From assembly GCA_024138015.1 (NCBI GenBank), contig JAMXBB010000004.1:74026809-74090808 (forward strand): DNA of 64,000 nucleotides. Direction: 5' to 3'. Below are positions 1 to 13,310 of this stretch, piece after piece; positions within the stretch are counted from its first letter, which is position 1, and each line of letters opens with the position of its first letter. The DNA comes from Lumnitzera littorea (taxonomy: Eukaryota; Streptophyta; Magnoliopsida; Myrtales; Combretaceae). The position numbers and the translations under genes are program-made. The notes beneath the pieces are model-generated. The model was not told the origin of the DNA. It worked only from the letters and a program-made list of their open reading frames with translations, and made no database searches.

Positions 1-24
1 CCCCCCCCCCCCCCCCCCCCCCCC
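1..24. repeat. Poly-C homopolymer at window edge
   Basis: An uninterrupted run of 24 C residues opens the window and is unlike the AT-rich sequence that follows. It may be a genuine homopolymer, or an assembly or gap-edge artefact. Confidence 0.9.
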
Positions 25-202
25 AAACATTGTTTTTGTAAGTACCGACAAAAACCTGCAATAAAAAAAAAATCAAATCAATATCCAAGAAAAAATCACG
101 GTTGTGAGATAAACCATTTCAAACCAATTATAGACTTTATTGAGATACATAAAGTGATTAAGTGGACCTTTAATTAATTAACATATTTTGTTTGATTGAT
201 TT

Positions 203-3200
203 TGTCATCATCTTAAAAGGGCTAATAGGATTATTTAAAAATTTTCATGTCATGTATATACTCATGATATAAAAACTGTTTTATAAGTTAAAAATTACAA
301 AATTCTAAATGATAAATTACTAATATTGTTGATTTTTAAGTAATTAATTTATTATAACATAATATATAAATATAAATAACTATGGATATCCGATATCCTA
401 CAGTTCCTCAGAACCGTAGAAAATCAGTATTCCTTACCAAATGATAAGATTAAATAGTATAAACTTAAAATTTAAACTTATTAAAGTTACTAAATCTAAA
501 TATATAAGTAATAGTAACATTTAAAGTCTCAAATGATCAATACAATTTTTCTCTAATTTTAACCTCTAAAACATATCAATACACGCACTCAATGCTCAGC
601 TCTTAACCCATGCTCAAATATCTAGTACTTGCAAAAGAAAAACTATTGGGGAATAAGTTATAAAAGCTTAGTGAACTATCTCTCATACTATATTGGCAAA
701 CAAGTTATCAAATAAATTGTTATAACCATATAAATGGATACATACGTAATATGCCAAATAATATATATAGTTAACCGGTACTGCATATAATATCGGATTT
801 TAACACCCTCTAATATAAGGATTGGAGATACATCGGCATCAATCACGATTGGGCTCTAACACCTAGTTTTTAATCATAACTTTGAATTCCGTATTTCATA
901 AAATACATTTTCATTGATGAAAATCCAGTAGTATATAAAATCCCAAGCCTAGCGGTAAGGCGGCCCCCGTAATTCACACTCACACCCTACCGGAGAGATT
1001 TCTAAACTTGATCCTCAACTATGTGGTTGGTATCTCTATTATCTAGTAAGCCCGTAGATTCGGATAAGGTTATATTGTACGAATGCACTGTACAAAAACA
1101 CTTTAATATATATAAACAATCCCTCAAGGCCTCTCTTTACCTCTGTGTGAAGTAACGATCGGAATAAGTAATGCAATGTATGGATAATACATGACCTTTT
1201 TAATTTAAGATAAATCAAATATAATTAAGTCAAATTATGTGGTGATTAATCAATATCCATAAACCATCCAAATCATGTAACAATCAATTATACAATCAAA
1301 TCCTCAATTATTGTATTAAATAATATTTTTCATAATAAGCAATCATTATCAAACACATGCACATCCTAAATCCCCACGCATTAAGTTATTACTATTTAAT
1401 TTAAGTGCACTAACTATAAACACAAAACAAGTATAGAGTCATCAAAAGTACTCAATTGACTATAACGACTCGCTCTAGTCGTAATAATCGATTGGAAGAT
1501 CATTGCCCTCGTTGGGATCATTTAATCATTACGAGATAATAATGATAATAAGTAATTAAATTAACTAACGGTTCTAGATATCTATCTACTTAATTCTACT
1601 TAGATTATTATCTGTCTTTATTTTATTAAATATAATTGTTAATTGTATGTAACTTTTTCATTCTATCTTCGATATTTATGAACTTATAATCGTTTTCCAT
1701 CGTTTCTGGATGTATGTTCACACGGTAATATCCGTTTTGGACGTTAAAATCCGTGTTTTATGATATAGACTAAATTTATTGAAATGTTAACCATTGAAGC
1801 TTAAATGTTCTTATTAGCTAGTTTTATGTCTTAATTTAGTAAATGATTTCATTAATTATTAGATTCTTACACTTAGATGATCTTATGGTTTATTATTTTA
1901 GAGGCTTATGTCATTACTTATATCATCAATCACTTACGTCATCGATCACTTAAGTCATCGCTTAGGTCATCATTTGCTTACATAAGTTCTTATTTCATGA
2001 TTAAGTGTCTTATATACATTTATACATATGCTAAGTATACATTTATACTTTTATTATACTTATGTATATATTAGTATACTTATACATATACTTATACATA
2101 TACCGTATTTATACTTTTACATATAGTCGTATATACATACGGTTACATATGTATTTTCTACGTATTTTCGTATGCCTAATGTTCCATTTTAAGAAAGCTT
2201 CATAAATTTCATATTTTTGTACTCTAAGGACTTATTTAGGAAAGTATATGTATGTATAGTTAGTATACTCTTCTTTTTTGGTTATGTACATAAAGGTTAT
2301 TAATGTACATGACTTACTAAGTTTATATACAAATAGTTTTCTTATTCTTACCTATGTATATATACATCTATACTATATATTTTACTCTTATATCTAAGTA
2401 TTCCTACACTTAAGTACATGTATATAAGTTATACATATTACATGTAAACTTCAAGTTAACCTAATATACACAATTTGCTATTATATAAGATGGAAGAATC
2501 ACATAAAACATATCTTTTGTCCTTAAAATATGGAAGTAAGTTTTGAAATTTGGAAAGAGATGAAAGGGAAAGGGGGTGACGGTTTTGATAAGAGGGGAAA
2601 AAAGGGATTTTGTTTTGTTTTTGATGTGTTTACAAGAAAATAGAAGAGGGTTCTAGAAGGAGGATGAAGAGATGACAAAAGGGGAAAAAGAAAGGAAAAA
2701 AATCAAAAGAAAAGAGAAGAAAACTCTAGATGACAATGACACATGTATTGACTTTTCAACATGTTGACTTGGTCAAATGTTGACTTAGTCAACTCTTTGA
2801 AATTAAATATAATTTATGTGTACATAATAGGATAATTAAGGAAAATTTAGGAGAAAAATTAAGGAATTGAAGGGAAATGTAGAGTTTATTGAAATGATTA
2901 ATGAAATCTTCTTCTAAGTATTTATATCCTATATATATTATTTAGTATGATACTTAGTGTAACTATTATAAAAAGTGTCATTTAGTATGTTAGTATTAAC
3001 TACAAATAGTATAAATATCAACTACACACTTAACTCTATAAAATGTTAACCAAGTTATTTGATTAGAAGATGAATGTGATCTATAATACAATATCTTAAT
3101 TTTTTAGTAAGTTAAATTAGTATTATAATCATTTATGAATAATTAAAAGTTATCTTGATTACTTGATAATGATTTAGTATGATACTAAAGATATATTAAC

Positions 3201-3592
3201 AATTAGGGTTTTAGAATAGATTATAGTGACTTAGTACTTTTATATCCTTAAAATTATAGTTTTAGGGTTTTATCACTTCTAGGTGCAATTTCTAGTGTTT
3301 ATATACATTTAGGGTATAAACGTTTTTTACACGATTAAATCTTCGATTGTTACCTTAGGGTTTTGTTGAGGCTTAAGGTCAACTTTTGCAGTTACATATA
3401 CTTAAGGTATTAAGATCTCTATATGCGGTTAGAGGTCTAATTGATAATTTAAGGTTTTTTATATTCACTTTAGGTTTTGAATTAAGATTTTAATCGGTTT
3501 TTAAATCTTACTGGCTTTATTGACTTTAGGAAATTATCTAGAGTTTAGGGGTTTAATTCTATACTTAGAAAGTTAGATTTATGGGGTTTATA
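203..3592 (-). mobile_element. Solo LTR A1 of repeat family A (minus orientation)
   Basis: This 3.39 kb block is the reverse complement of 32,817-36,207 (A4) along nearly its whole length. For example, the AACCCTAATTGTTAATATAT stretch of A4 is found here inverted. On the minus strand it starts TATAAACCCC (plus 3583-3592) and ends TGACA (plus 203-207). The flanks are GATTT (198-202) and GATCT (3593-3597), a five-base target duplication with one mismatch. That pattern is expected of an LTR left after LTR-LTR recombination. No protein-coding region is visible inside. The conserved GC-richer box of the family lies at about 940-1090. The lineage is not proven; the long LTR would fit a Tekay/Del-like or unnamed gypsy element. 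Confidence 0.75.
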
Positions 3593-3597
3593 GATCT

Positions 3598-6500
3598 CCA
3601 CCTGCCTAGTGTTGCAAGATCAAGGAAGTTGGTGACCTAATGATAAAGGAGCCGGTAATTGAAGCCCCAGTGAATGATAGCAATAACTATAACGATGCTA
3701 AGATAGCGAAATTCTTTATCATATAAAAGAGCCATATTTTAACCCAAACATTTTCGGGATGTCCCTAATAACCAACAAATAGTAAGTACTTTCTTGTGTA
3801 AATCTTATTTCAATGGGAACTTAATGAGTTGATTTGCCCACACATCTTGCTTTTACTGCTATATCAAGAGTTACTCCATGTATTGCTTAATGTAAAACAG
3901 ATAGTAGGTTTGTTTCTATAGGTTTTTGTCATTCGACATGTATAGTTTTGACTTTTCAATAAATTTCCATCTTTCATTAATGGAAATTTGTTGATGTAGT
4001 AAGTATTAGTTATGATTATTCACTATTAAAAAATTCTTGTTTAGGCAGTTCATACTATCCATACATAGTGTTTTAATCTAAGATTCAATTCTTCTGTGTT
4101 TCAGCAGTAGCATATTGCTTCATGGAGTTAAGGTCCAAAATATGGAAGAAAGAGGTCCAACTTGAAATGGAAAATAGCTAATAAGTAAGACTTATTTAAA
4201 AAATGGATAATCGTGGCTTGATGGAAACCTTTCTCGTCTTAGGCATTAATATATTTTTAACATGGAATTAGATCGAAGAATCATTCAAATTTAAGAATAG
4301 GAGCTTATTGCTTTTTCTTTCCTTATAATTAATTAGCATTATGTCATAGGACTCTATCCATTTATTGAAATGACCTAACTCCAATGCATACTAGAGGAAC
4401 ATGATAAAACTTTCATATTGACCTCTAAGAGAAATGAAACTTTAAAGGAAATTGTTTTTATTCAACCATCTCTTTTCAACTTGCTTAGTTAAATTTTCTA
4501 TTTTTGGTAATAACTAGAACTAGGAACCCTCTAATTATATTTAACATGATTTATCTAACATTATAAGAATCATAAGCCTATCTTAGTGAATTTGCTTATC
4601 TTTTTCCTTTTAATTATATACTCTCTCTATTATATTTTTGTACCAATGTATTTTGATTATATCAATGAATTATACATTACATTTGGCTCACTAGAATTGG
4701 ATAAAGTTGGAAAAGAATAGCAATTTGTTTGTTTTTTTTTTTCTTTTTCAATAACTGGAGCATTTTTTGAATAAAAGTTAAATTTTGTAAGGCATCAAAT
4801 TCCTCTTGTGAAGGGGAGAGGTATAAATTCCTTATATATTCCACATTATAAAGAATAATCATTACTTATAGTATAACTTATTACAAACTAAACAAAAGAA
4901 TAAGTAAAACAATAATTCCATTCTAAAAAGCCAAAGGCAACATAAAAGTTTTAAAACAAAGTTTGGTATCAACAATTCATGTTATAGGATTGATATCCTT
5001 AAGGTTAGCATAATAGTTTGAAGCATAATGGTGGATTGATGTATGCAAACAAATTTGTTGTTTGATAAAAACAAATGAAGTTATAATAATTCACTACTCT
5101 AAATGAGAGAACAATTACAGCATTCAGCATGTAAATATACATGCTAAATTAAGAAGATGAAAAGAAGAGATCGAAGGTAATATTTATGTATTTTCTATAT
5201 CCTTTTTATAATTAAAATGAGGAGAATTTATACAAATGTAGCTCATGTCTTATTAATCCCCTATTGTCCTTGAACTAAGCTAAGTTTGTGTTTTTTGCAA
5301 TACGTAGTCTTACGAAAGACTTACTATCGCTTCATCTATTTAGTCACTTCTTATTCACTATGGACATACATGAAATTATAGCTTCTTGTTTTTCCTTTCT
5401 ATGGCTACTCATCTCTAGGAAGCACATCTAAAGGTGTGCAAATGGCTTTTAACTCATGAGTTAGCCTATTTAACCTACTTCTTAAATGAATCTTAGTTGA
5501 TTTTTTTGCTTGTTTAAAAAGCAGTTTCAAATGATTTAAAGATCTTCATTGTGTTGTCTTCAAAATGTCCTTAGTATCTTAAAATATCATTAATAATCTT
5601 ATAGAATTTTGTAATGATTTATAATTCTCCTCCCTTTTCTTTTTCTCATCTTTAATTTTGACATCAAGTTTCAAACACTGATTTGTAGCAAACAAAAGAT
5701 TTTTTCTCACCATAATTGTTTAATTGAAGACATATGCACACCACTAAAAATAAGAAGTTAAACCCTTTTTGACTTATTGATATAAACTCCGTCCTTCTTT
5801 GAAAATCTTAGCTTTGTTTTAGGGTTTTCAACTTTCCCTTTACTCTCTTCTTGCTACAACTTAGTCTTTCTTTCACTTCAAGCCAAGTAAACCTTAAAAC
5901 AAAATTGCAGTTTCATCCTAACTTAGAGAAACTAAGAATAATCTCTAAGGGATTATCATTACTAAGATTTATGGTGAGTGAATCATAGGAGGAATTTTGA
6001 GAAGCAAATATGGAAATCTAAAGGTTGATCTTATTAGATAGACTTTAGTGTTAGTTGGTAGATTGATAGTTAGGTTGACCATTGCTAGAAGAGAATTGAC
6101 AAAAGTGAAAAAGGAATGACTAGTATTTAGGTTAGGATTAGGGTTGAAGATTGTAATTGCAAACACCTCAATTTTAAAATCTTTAGTTTTCAACTTTTAT
6201 TTGTAGATAGTTTTCAAGTCAAGAATTCAAAAACTAAAAAAATAAATAAATAAAGAGAAAAATCCAAAAATAGATAATGAAACAAAATAACAAGAAAATT
6301 GGGAGAAAAACAAAATTAATTGGGAATAATGTTCTTTTCAGAGATAAAATCCAATTTTTAGGGTAAATATGATTTTTTCTTAAGTACCGTATGCATATGC
6401 AATTTAGTGGATTTTGTGTTTCCAATAAAAGTCACAAGCTTTTTGAAAAAATAACTTTTTCAAGCATAGTTTGGCATATTCATTTTCAAAAATATGAAAC

Positions 6501-9070
6501 AGTTTTAATTTAAGTCTAATTCAACTTTAAACAATATTTCAATAGGCACAATTTTTTTGTTTTAATAAAAAAAATTAATTTTGTACAAGCTAAACCAAGG
6601 ACAAACCATGGCTCAAAAAACTAATAAACAGGTTTCTTTATGAAAAAACAAATTATATCATTTTTCATGTGTACTACACTAATTGATGACCCATGACCTA
6701 AGATGGTGTTTCTAGAATGGTCAACCTAAGCTCAATTCTAGTACGAATTGCATTTTGGCTAAAATTGGGTTAAGTCAAACCAAAGTTTATGCATAGATTA
6801 AGTTAAGGAGACTACTAAATTATCTACTAGTTTTATGGGAAATGCATGCAACTCCACTTCCTCCAATAACCCACCTTACTACCTCCTTACCTACTCTAAA
6901 TTTCCTCTACCATTTGTAACGTAAGCACCAAGTCCTGTACATGAATCAAGTGCATAAGGCCTTCATATTCTTCCTTCCTCTTCTAAATTAAGTTAGACTA
7001 GAAGAAACTTTTTCTTTTGCTAAATTTGATCCATGTTCAATATTTTTCTTATCAAATGGTTCAGTAAAGTAATATACCATTATAGAATATTTTGCACATA
7101 TTAACTATAAGATTAAGTAAAAAATTTGAATGAATCATGAATAGTATAGGACCAAACTAAACCAAATTATCAATTAGGTTTGTCTTTTACATTTAAAATA
7201 AAAAAACTAAACTATTATGTTCAAATTCAAAAAAAATTAGAATCAAAATTGAATCATCGAAAGTATACGATAATCACTATACTAATTGTGAAGATTTGAT
7301 ATACTTTTCAAATAATATGAACATCTTTTTCCCCAATGTTTATGTTTTCACCTTCAATTAAGGATTTGACTGTATCATGTAAAGCTAAATATTCCCTTTA
7401 CAATTTGTAGATTTTAGAAATAAGTGAAGAATAATTCTTTTAAGTTTTTCCAATGTTAATTTGGACTTTACACAACTTCTAAACTCTAAAGTACCAACTA
7501 TATTAAATAAATCACAATAGTTGTTTCTAATGTATGATATTCTAATAGATTATGTAGGATATTATAGGGATAACTTCAGGTTCTTGGTCTCAAAACTACA
7601 TTGAAAATATATTTTTCAGTTAAATGGTTAAAAAAACCTATGTTAAAATATAACTATTTCTCTTAAATATTTTAAAATCCTTAGTTTCAATTGTAAATCA
7701 AATTAGACCAAATTGTTTTTATTAATTTCAAAAAATTATGAACTAAACCATAAGGTTAGATTCTGATTATAAATGAATCAAACTCTAATATTAGGTTTGT
7801 TTGATTTGGAGATGATAGGAATTTGACCAATTCAACATTTGTTCTACCTTTGCCAACCTCTCTACTTCATATGCTAAAGTCTAGACTAATCACTGGAAGC
7901 CGTTTTTCAAGACTCTAAGGCCTAGTCTCTTAAGTCCTTAGCAACCAGATGTTTGAAGAAGAATAGGCTCTTATCAGAGGCTTCCTCCATTTGTCGTAGT
8001 TGAGCTATTTTCTCATTTAAGCCACTAAGCTTATTCTCAAGATTCTTACCTACATAGGGGGCCTTGCTAAGAGACCATTTAACCTATTCTTGAGTTGCCT
8101 TGCTAAGATGCTGACCTATCTAAAGACCTTTCTACTAGTCAATTCTAAAGGTTACCACCATGCTTGTTTGTCTTCTTCTATTTGATAATCCCCTAGCACC
8201 TAAGCGCCACGTAGTTTAACAAACTTTAGTGCACATTGTCTAATGATGACTCTATTATTGTTTTTTCCCTTTTGTCTGGATTGTACATATAACATTTTCC
8301 TATTTTGAATGCACCCTTCTTAGTCTTTTCCCTTTCTAAAAGATTCCTAATTTGTGCATGTATAATTAGTGCCCTCATACAACATAAACATCATCATCTT
8401 CTTCTTCATTAATAATGAATATCTCTTCTTGATATTCCTTGTAATCTTTTGAAGTCTTCCTTTAACTCATGTTTAGTTCTATAGTGAAGAATAAGTGGCA
8501 ATAACTTTATTACCCATCCATGAGTCATATCAGTGCTATAGTAAGTCTAAGAGTAGGTTGTGGTGTGTTATATCCATGACCTAGCTTTCGGGTTTTCCTA
8601 TTTTCGCTCTACTTTCTTCTCCATTGAGAAGGATCTATTTTGAATACTTAGTAAGCCTTAATGACAACTTAGCTCATAGGCACATCATGCTTATCCTAGT
8701 ATTAGAGCTTTAGATTTTGATCGAGAAGCTTGTTGTGTCTATTTCATAAAGTGTTCCAAGTTACAAATTTACTAGAGCTATATTAGAGTTATCAATTGTG
8801 CTCAAAGTTATAGTGTTATTATGGATTTGCTAGGCATAGTAGAGTAGTGTTTGATTGGAATCGTATGAAGTTTGAAGTTTTAGGTCATTCGAGTAGCTGG
8901 GTGTGGTAGTTGCTATATTAAGTATACTAAGTAGTAATTACTATGTTATTATTGTTGTTAGAAAAGGTTGTCGTAGTGGTTGCACCATATGAGTAGTGGT
9001 GTTTCTAGATTGTGTTAGCCATAGCTTATTTGCTAGTCGATTTGGATAGTAGAAGTTGTATAGATTAAGT
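3598..9070. other. AT-rich stretch without a supportable gene
   Basis: About 5.5 kb of AT-rich DNA. Open frames are short and full of Phe, Leu, Lys and Asn, as expected by chance in such DNA. I see no splice-linked exon series, tRNA or clear transposon terminus. The part from about 7.8 kb onward is somewhat more coding-like on the minus strand (separate entry). The last 500 bases before 9070 could be the LTR or leader of the gag remnant that follows, but no boundary is visible. Confidence 0.5.
7919..8190 (-). pseudogene. Short coding-like remnant, possible coiled coil, unrecognised
   Basis: On the minus strand one frame reads through with two in-frame stops. It yields a polar, heptad-like segment with short matches such as NLENKLSGLNEKIAQLRQ followed by MEEASDK. 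The charged, leucine-spaced composition differs from random AT-rich translation and resembles coiled-coil tails of plant transposon-associated proteins. I do not recognise the family. It has no start codon, no neighbouring exon and no partner gene. It could be the tail of a decayed element ORF or of an old host gene fragment. Confidence 0.3.
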
Positions 9071-9860
9071 AATGAGAACATGTCAGATCTTAATGTTCAA
9101 GGAGGTATTATTGGCACCAAGGGCGATGCCTATGTTCGAGGAAGGCTGTATATTAAACCCTTAAGATGACTAATGAGAAGATTGATGATTTTGCCACCAT
9201 AATGGCTAAGATGATTAGTTTCATATGAGAATATGGCCCATATTTAACTTCTTAAAGTTGTCTAGGGGTAATGTCCAACCTGTTATGGTTGCTCTACTGG
9301 AAATCCGATACAATTTGGGGAGGCATGGAGCTAGTTTCAAATGGAATGAAGTGTTGGACAAATCTGTGTACTAACTTCAAAACCAATGAGTTAGAGGATT
9401 AAAGGAAATGATCATCAACTTAGAAGATGGAGTAGAATTAGATGATTTAAAGGAAAATAAAGACGACAATTCTATGAATTCAAAGAGCCATGGGCTCGAG
9501 CTCGCAAAGGATTGGATAATGTTAAAATGTAAATGTTGAGCTTCTATGGCAATAGAGATACCCAAAATTACTTAGACTAGGAAGACAAGGTAAAGAAGTT
9601 GTACTAATGTTTAGAATATGATGAGGATGTGAAGCTTTGCCTTACTTCCTTGACCTTATAGGGTACGCTGACCCATAGTAGAAGAACCAATAAATGCAAA
9701 GAATAAGAGAGGGAGAGCTTGAAGTGTGCACATTACTAGATATGAAAAGAGTCAAAAGTAGACGTTTCATCCTTTTCTAATACATGTAAGATACCTTCAA
9801 GAAGTTGCAAATGTTGTTCCCAATGAATAATTCAAAAGGAGAAGGTTGAATTAATTGCTC
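9071..9860 (+). pseudogene. Chromovirus-type gag remnant
   Basis: Gag forms the nucleocapsid particle of LTR retrotransposons. The strongest part is at about 9535-9850, where adjacent frames give short pieces in the order seen in chromovirus gag. These are NYLD followed by a stop and EDKV, then LEYDEDVKL, a stretch where the family has its tryptophan-rich motif, then MKRVKSRRFI and DTFKKLQ. A candidate start is the ATG near 9075 (MSDLNVQGG). Many TAG/TGA stops and several frameshifts disable it. No protease or reverse transcriptase follows on this strand; the next coding signal (from 10.2 kb) is on the opposite strand and from another lineage. This is therefore a truncated copy. Confidence 0.55.
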
Positions 9861-10215
9861 TCCTAAAAAATTAATCTACGCCAATTTTCACTTCTTAATG
9901 TTCAACATTAATTAAGAGTACCAAATTTGTCTTTTGTTTCTTATGTATCAAAAGTACTTATAGATTTAGATTGGAGATTAAAGGTATGAAATCTTCTATT
10001 AATCTTTTACTTCATTTGATCTTTCAATTTTGACTAGCCATAGAACTTGTTCTTATCTATTAAAGTATCAATATGCAAAATAAAGCATTTTACCTAACAT
10101 TATTTGTATGTGTTCTAATAGTTATTCCAAATCTTTTAGATTACTCGGCCAAGCATGCAAATAATGAAAGAATCATTTATGTAAACATTCAATAAGTTTA
10201 TTACTAAAAAATAAA

Positions 10216-10680
10216 AGGTGTGGGGTTGAGAAGACTAGGCGATGAATATATAGTAGTTCTACCTTGTGCCCCTACTATGATAAAATCTCCTTTAAACTCA
10301 GCTTTCATGTCGTTAGAAGGTTCAAAGAGTGCCTTCTTTTCCTTACAATCAACTATAGCTTTATCACTTGCCATCCAATTCAATCCTAAGGATAATCATG
10401 CTAGCAACACTGTTGTTATCCTATATTTTTAGTAAGTACCTTCGAATCATTACCATGGTAACTACGACGCTTCTTATAGGTGTTTTCATCCCAAAACTAC
10501 TTTTGGTATTGACAATGGGCACATTGGCCCCTTTGGTTATTTTGGGGGTGATGAAGGAATGTGTGACTCTGATGTCAAATAGGGTAAACATGGGGTATCC
10601 ACTTACTTCAACATTCCTTGAGTAACAATTATTAATTTCATTTAAGTTTAGGTAGCTATTACAACTTACATGCAATAAAG
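10216..10680 (-). pseudogene. Tekay/Del-like aspartic protease remnant
   Basis: The retroviral-type aspartic protease cuts the Gag-Pol polyprotein. Two minus-strand frames give the family layout. First comes SGYPMFTLFDIRVTHSFITP, corresponding to the usual LFDSGATHSF active-site strand. Then a valine-rich middle is followed by LNWMASDKAIVDCKEK, corresponding to the usual GMDWL...IDC end of the domain. The catalytic DSG is here DIR, so the enzyme would be dead even without the frameshift between the two parts. It continues the zinc-knuckle remnant immediately upstream on the same strand. Nothing recognisable as reverse transcriptase lies at lower coordinates, so the element is truncated. Confidence 0.7.
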
Positions 10681-10779
10681 TTCTTCTTCTTAACCTTTTA
10701 GTTACTTATCATTAGACTAAATTACTCACTCTAATTTTACCAACTGAATTTAAACAAGATAAAATTAGTGTACTTACTT

Positions 10780-11060
10780 GCAATTAGTTTAGTGTTGGTG
10801 TGCTCCTTGTCTCTTCATATACATTCATGTCATCTTCCCAATAATGGCCATAGTCCTAGTCACCTTCCGCATTATAGACCTTTACTGCATTTGTTGCTCT
10901 TAGGCAAGCATGTCGTAAATTGAGCCCTTTCATAGTCTTGCTAATGGGAGGGTACCTAATAGTTGGTGGTGGTTAGGTGGGTAACGTAGTAGGGGCATGG
11001 TAATAGGAACAAGTAGTGGAGAAGTATCCCATCTTATGGAAGATGAAACAAGTGGTTCCT
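10780..11060 (-). pseudogene. Gag nucleocapsid (zinc knuckle) remnant of the Tekay-like element
   Basis: On the minus strand a broken frame reads TTCFIFHKMGYFSTTCS, which aligns with the CCHC zinc knuckle of chromovirus Gag (C-x2-C-x4-H-x4-C). The second cysteine and the histidine are changed. It is followed by a proline-rich linker and a KVYNAEGD segment, where Tekay Gag proteins have the linker leading into the protease. Order and strand agree with the protease remnant at 10,216-10,680. The remnant stops where the Tat/Ogre LTR begins near 11,097, suggesting truncation by that insertion. Confidence 0.55.
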
Positions 11061-11853
11061 CTTAGGATAGTATAGACATCCCATTTTGCCTTCCCTTAGT
11101 CTACATTTAATTTAGAATCCCTTAGACTTCAAAAAAAGGCCAAAAAATAGAAAATACCAAAAAACGTGAGAAATATAATAAATTTGAGAAAAAGAAATAA
11201 AAAAATTCAAAAAATAAGAAAATATTAAAAAATGAGAAAAAAAGAAAGAGAACCCAAAAACAAAAAAATCAAAAAATCAAAATCAAAATCAGAATTCAAA
11301 ATTCAAAATCATAAAAAGTATCACACAATGGTCCATTTAGGTCAGCTCAAGGTATAAATAATTATTTTAGGTTAAAAATGATTTCTAGAGTCAAAATAAA
11401 TATATGTTATTTGACTAAATTAAGAATTGAGAGTAAAAATGGGCTTTTATTGAAAATCAATTTTTCTAGCCTAGGTTTAACTAACTTATTTTGAAATATT
11501 TTGAAAATTTATATTTTTACGAGTTCATGGCCTCAAATTGTGCGTCAATCGAAACTAAAATAAACATTTTATGGTTATTTGAAGTTTTCAAACAAAGGTT
11601 AAACATAGGTAAAAAACAGATTCTTAATTTCATCAAATTGAAAATATTTTGAGCCTATATTTATTAGACTTCACATATGCTTCAAGTAGTACATTTTATA
11701 GAACTCGAGTAATTATTTGAGTGTGATTTTTGGATGTTAAAAAGAAAGGGAAGAAATTGAATTGCATTAGGGAAGCCAATGGGGTAGAAAAGAAATAAAG
11801 AAAAGAAAATGGAAAAAAAGGAAAGAAAAAAAAAAGAAAGAATGTAGTGATAT

Positions 11854-13310
11854 TGTAGACTCTGTAAATTCAACCTCCTAAACATAGTATCGGATTCGAG
11901 TGTCGTAGACATTTCTCTAAGTCAATAAAACTACATAAAATGAAAACCGACTAAAATTTTGAACCTGGAACTCAAAACGAACTTGAAAGACCCAATTATA
12001 TAATTTGGAAACTCTTATCATGCAAGAAAACCACAATCCCTACATACGTGTACTTTAAAAAAAAAATAATTAAATTAAAACTCTATAAAATTATCTTAAC
12101 GCTTGAAAAGCCATAAATCAATAAAATTATCATATGATATATATATGTTGCATAATAAAACGATGTTCCTAAATAACTAAGCCAATTGATCCTTAAGCTC
12201 ATAAGTGTAAGTAAATTATTCCCAAGTTGGTGAAAAACCTTAAAACATACATAATCTCACTCGAACTCTAAAACCTAGGATGATCAAGGACTTACGATCC
12301 TAAATAAATAATTAAAAATATATTTTCAATAAATTTTATTTAACTTTAGAAAACTTGAAAATTTCTTAAGAGGCAAATCACAACTTACAAATTAATTCGA
12401 GACCAAACCCTAAAAGAATTTCATATAAGACAATTCCCTTATTTTCACTTATAAGCCATGTTACGCATGGATAAATTGTAAACCCTACTTTTAGCAAACT
12501 TGTGATTCAACTAAGAACACTTCCCAAATATTCCCAAGGATAAACTAAGCTAAGAATCCAAGTTTACATTTAAAAACGAATTTAATTTTCCAATTCGAAA
12601 CCCTATTATCGATAAAACTCGAATACGAGAACCATAGACTCTAAACACAAAACCCTAAAACAATTAATGACTTGTAACCTTAAGCGGCTAATTAAGAATT
12701 TAATTTGAATAATTTTATTCAATTCTAGAAACTTCCATAATTTTATAAATATTAAATCATAACTTACAAATCAATTTAAGAGACAAACTCCAAAAGAATT
12801 TCATATCAAACAATCTCCTTATCTTTATACATAAGATTTGTACACATGATTAAGTAAACCAACCAATCATCCTAAATAACTTATCAATTGATAAATGTAA
12901 ACCCTACTTTTAGTAGGCCCATGATTCAATCAAAAGTACTGTCCGAACGTTTCCAAGGATCAACTAAACTAAAAACTTAAGTTTACATTTAGAAACGAAT
13001 TAAATTTTTACAATTCAAAAGCCAATTGTCGATAAAACCTGAGCTTGAAGAACTGCGAGCTCTAAAGCTACTTAAAACCCTAAACCTTAAAACCATTAAG
13101 GAATTTTAACCCTAAATAATTAATCGATAATTTAATTTGAATAATTCCATTCAACTTTAGAAAATTTCACAATTCTACAAAAATCAAATCATAAATCACA
13201 AAACAATGTAAGATAAAAATCCTAAAACAATTTTCTATAAGGCTATGCCCTTATCTTTATGCATAAGCCTTACACATAAATAAGTAGACCAACCAATCAC
13301 CTTAGATAAC
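11854..13310 (+). repeat. Tandem, diverged 5' modules of LTR A2
   Basis: Modules begin near 11,854, 12,206, 12,477 and 12,896. The last two start with TGTAAACCCTACTTTTAG, and the one at 12,206 with a decayed TGTAAGTAAATT. A second landmark, CAATTCCCTTAT or a variant of it, recurs near 12,430, 12,809 and 13,240. Spacing is about 270-430 bases. A5 has its outer end exactly where the 12,896 module begins, so A2 carries extra modules upstream. Confidence 0.6.

Noticed and set aside
3598..9070. A host gene with introns
   Set aside because: No chain of exons with splice sites and no recognisable protein could be assembled; open frames look like chance in AT-rich DNA.
12400..13110. AAACCCTAA-like motifs suggesting interstitial telomere repeats
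   Set aside because: They are isolated motifs within A-family LTR modules and never form a consecutive tandem array.
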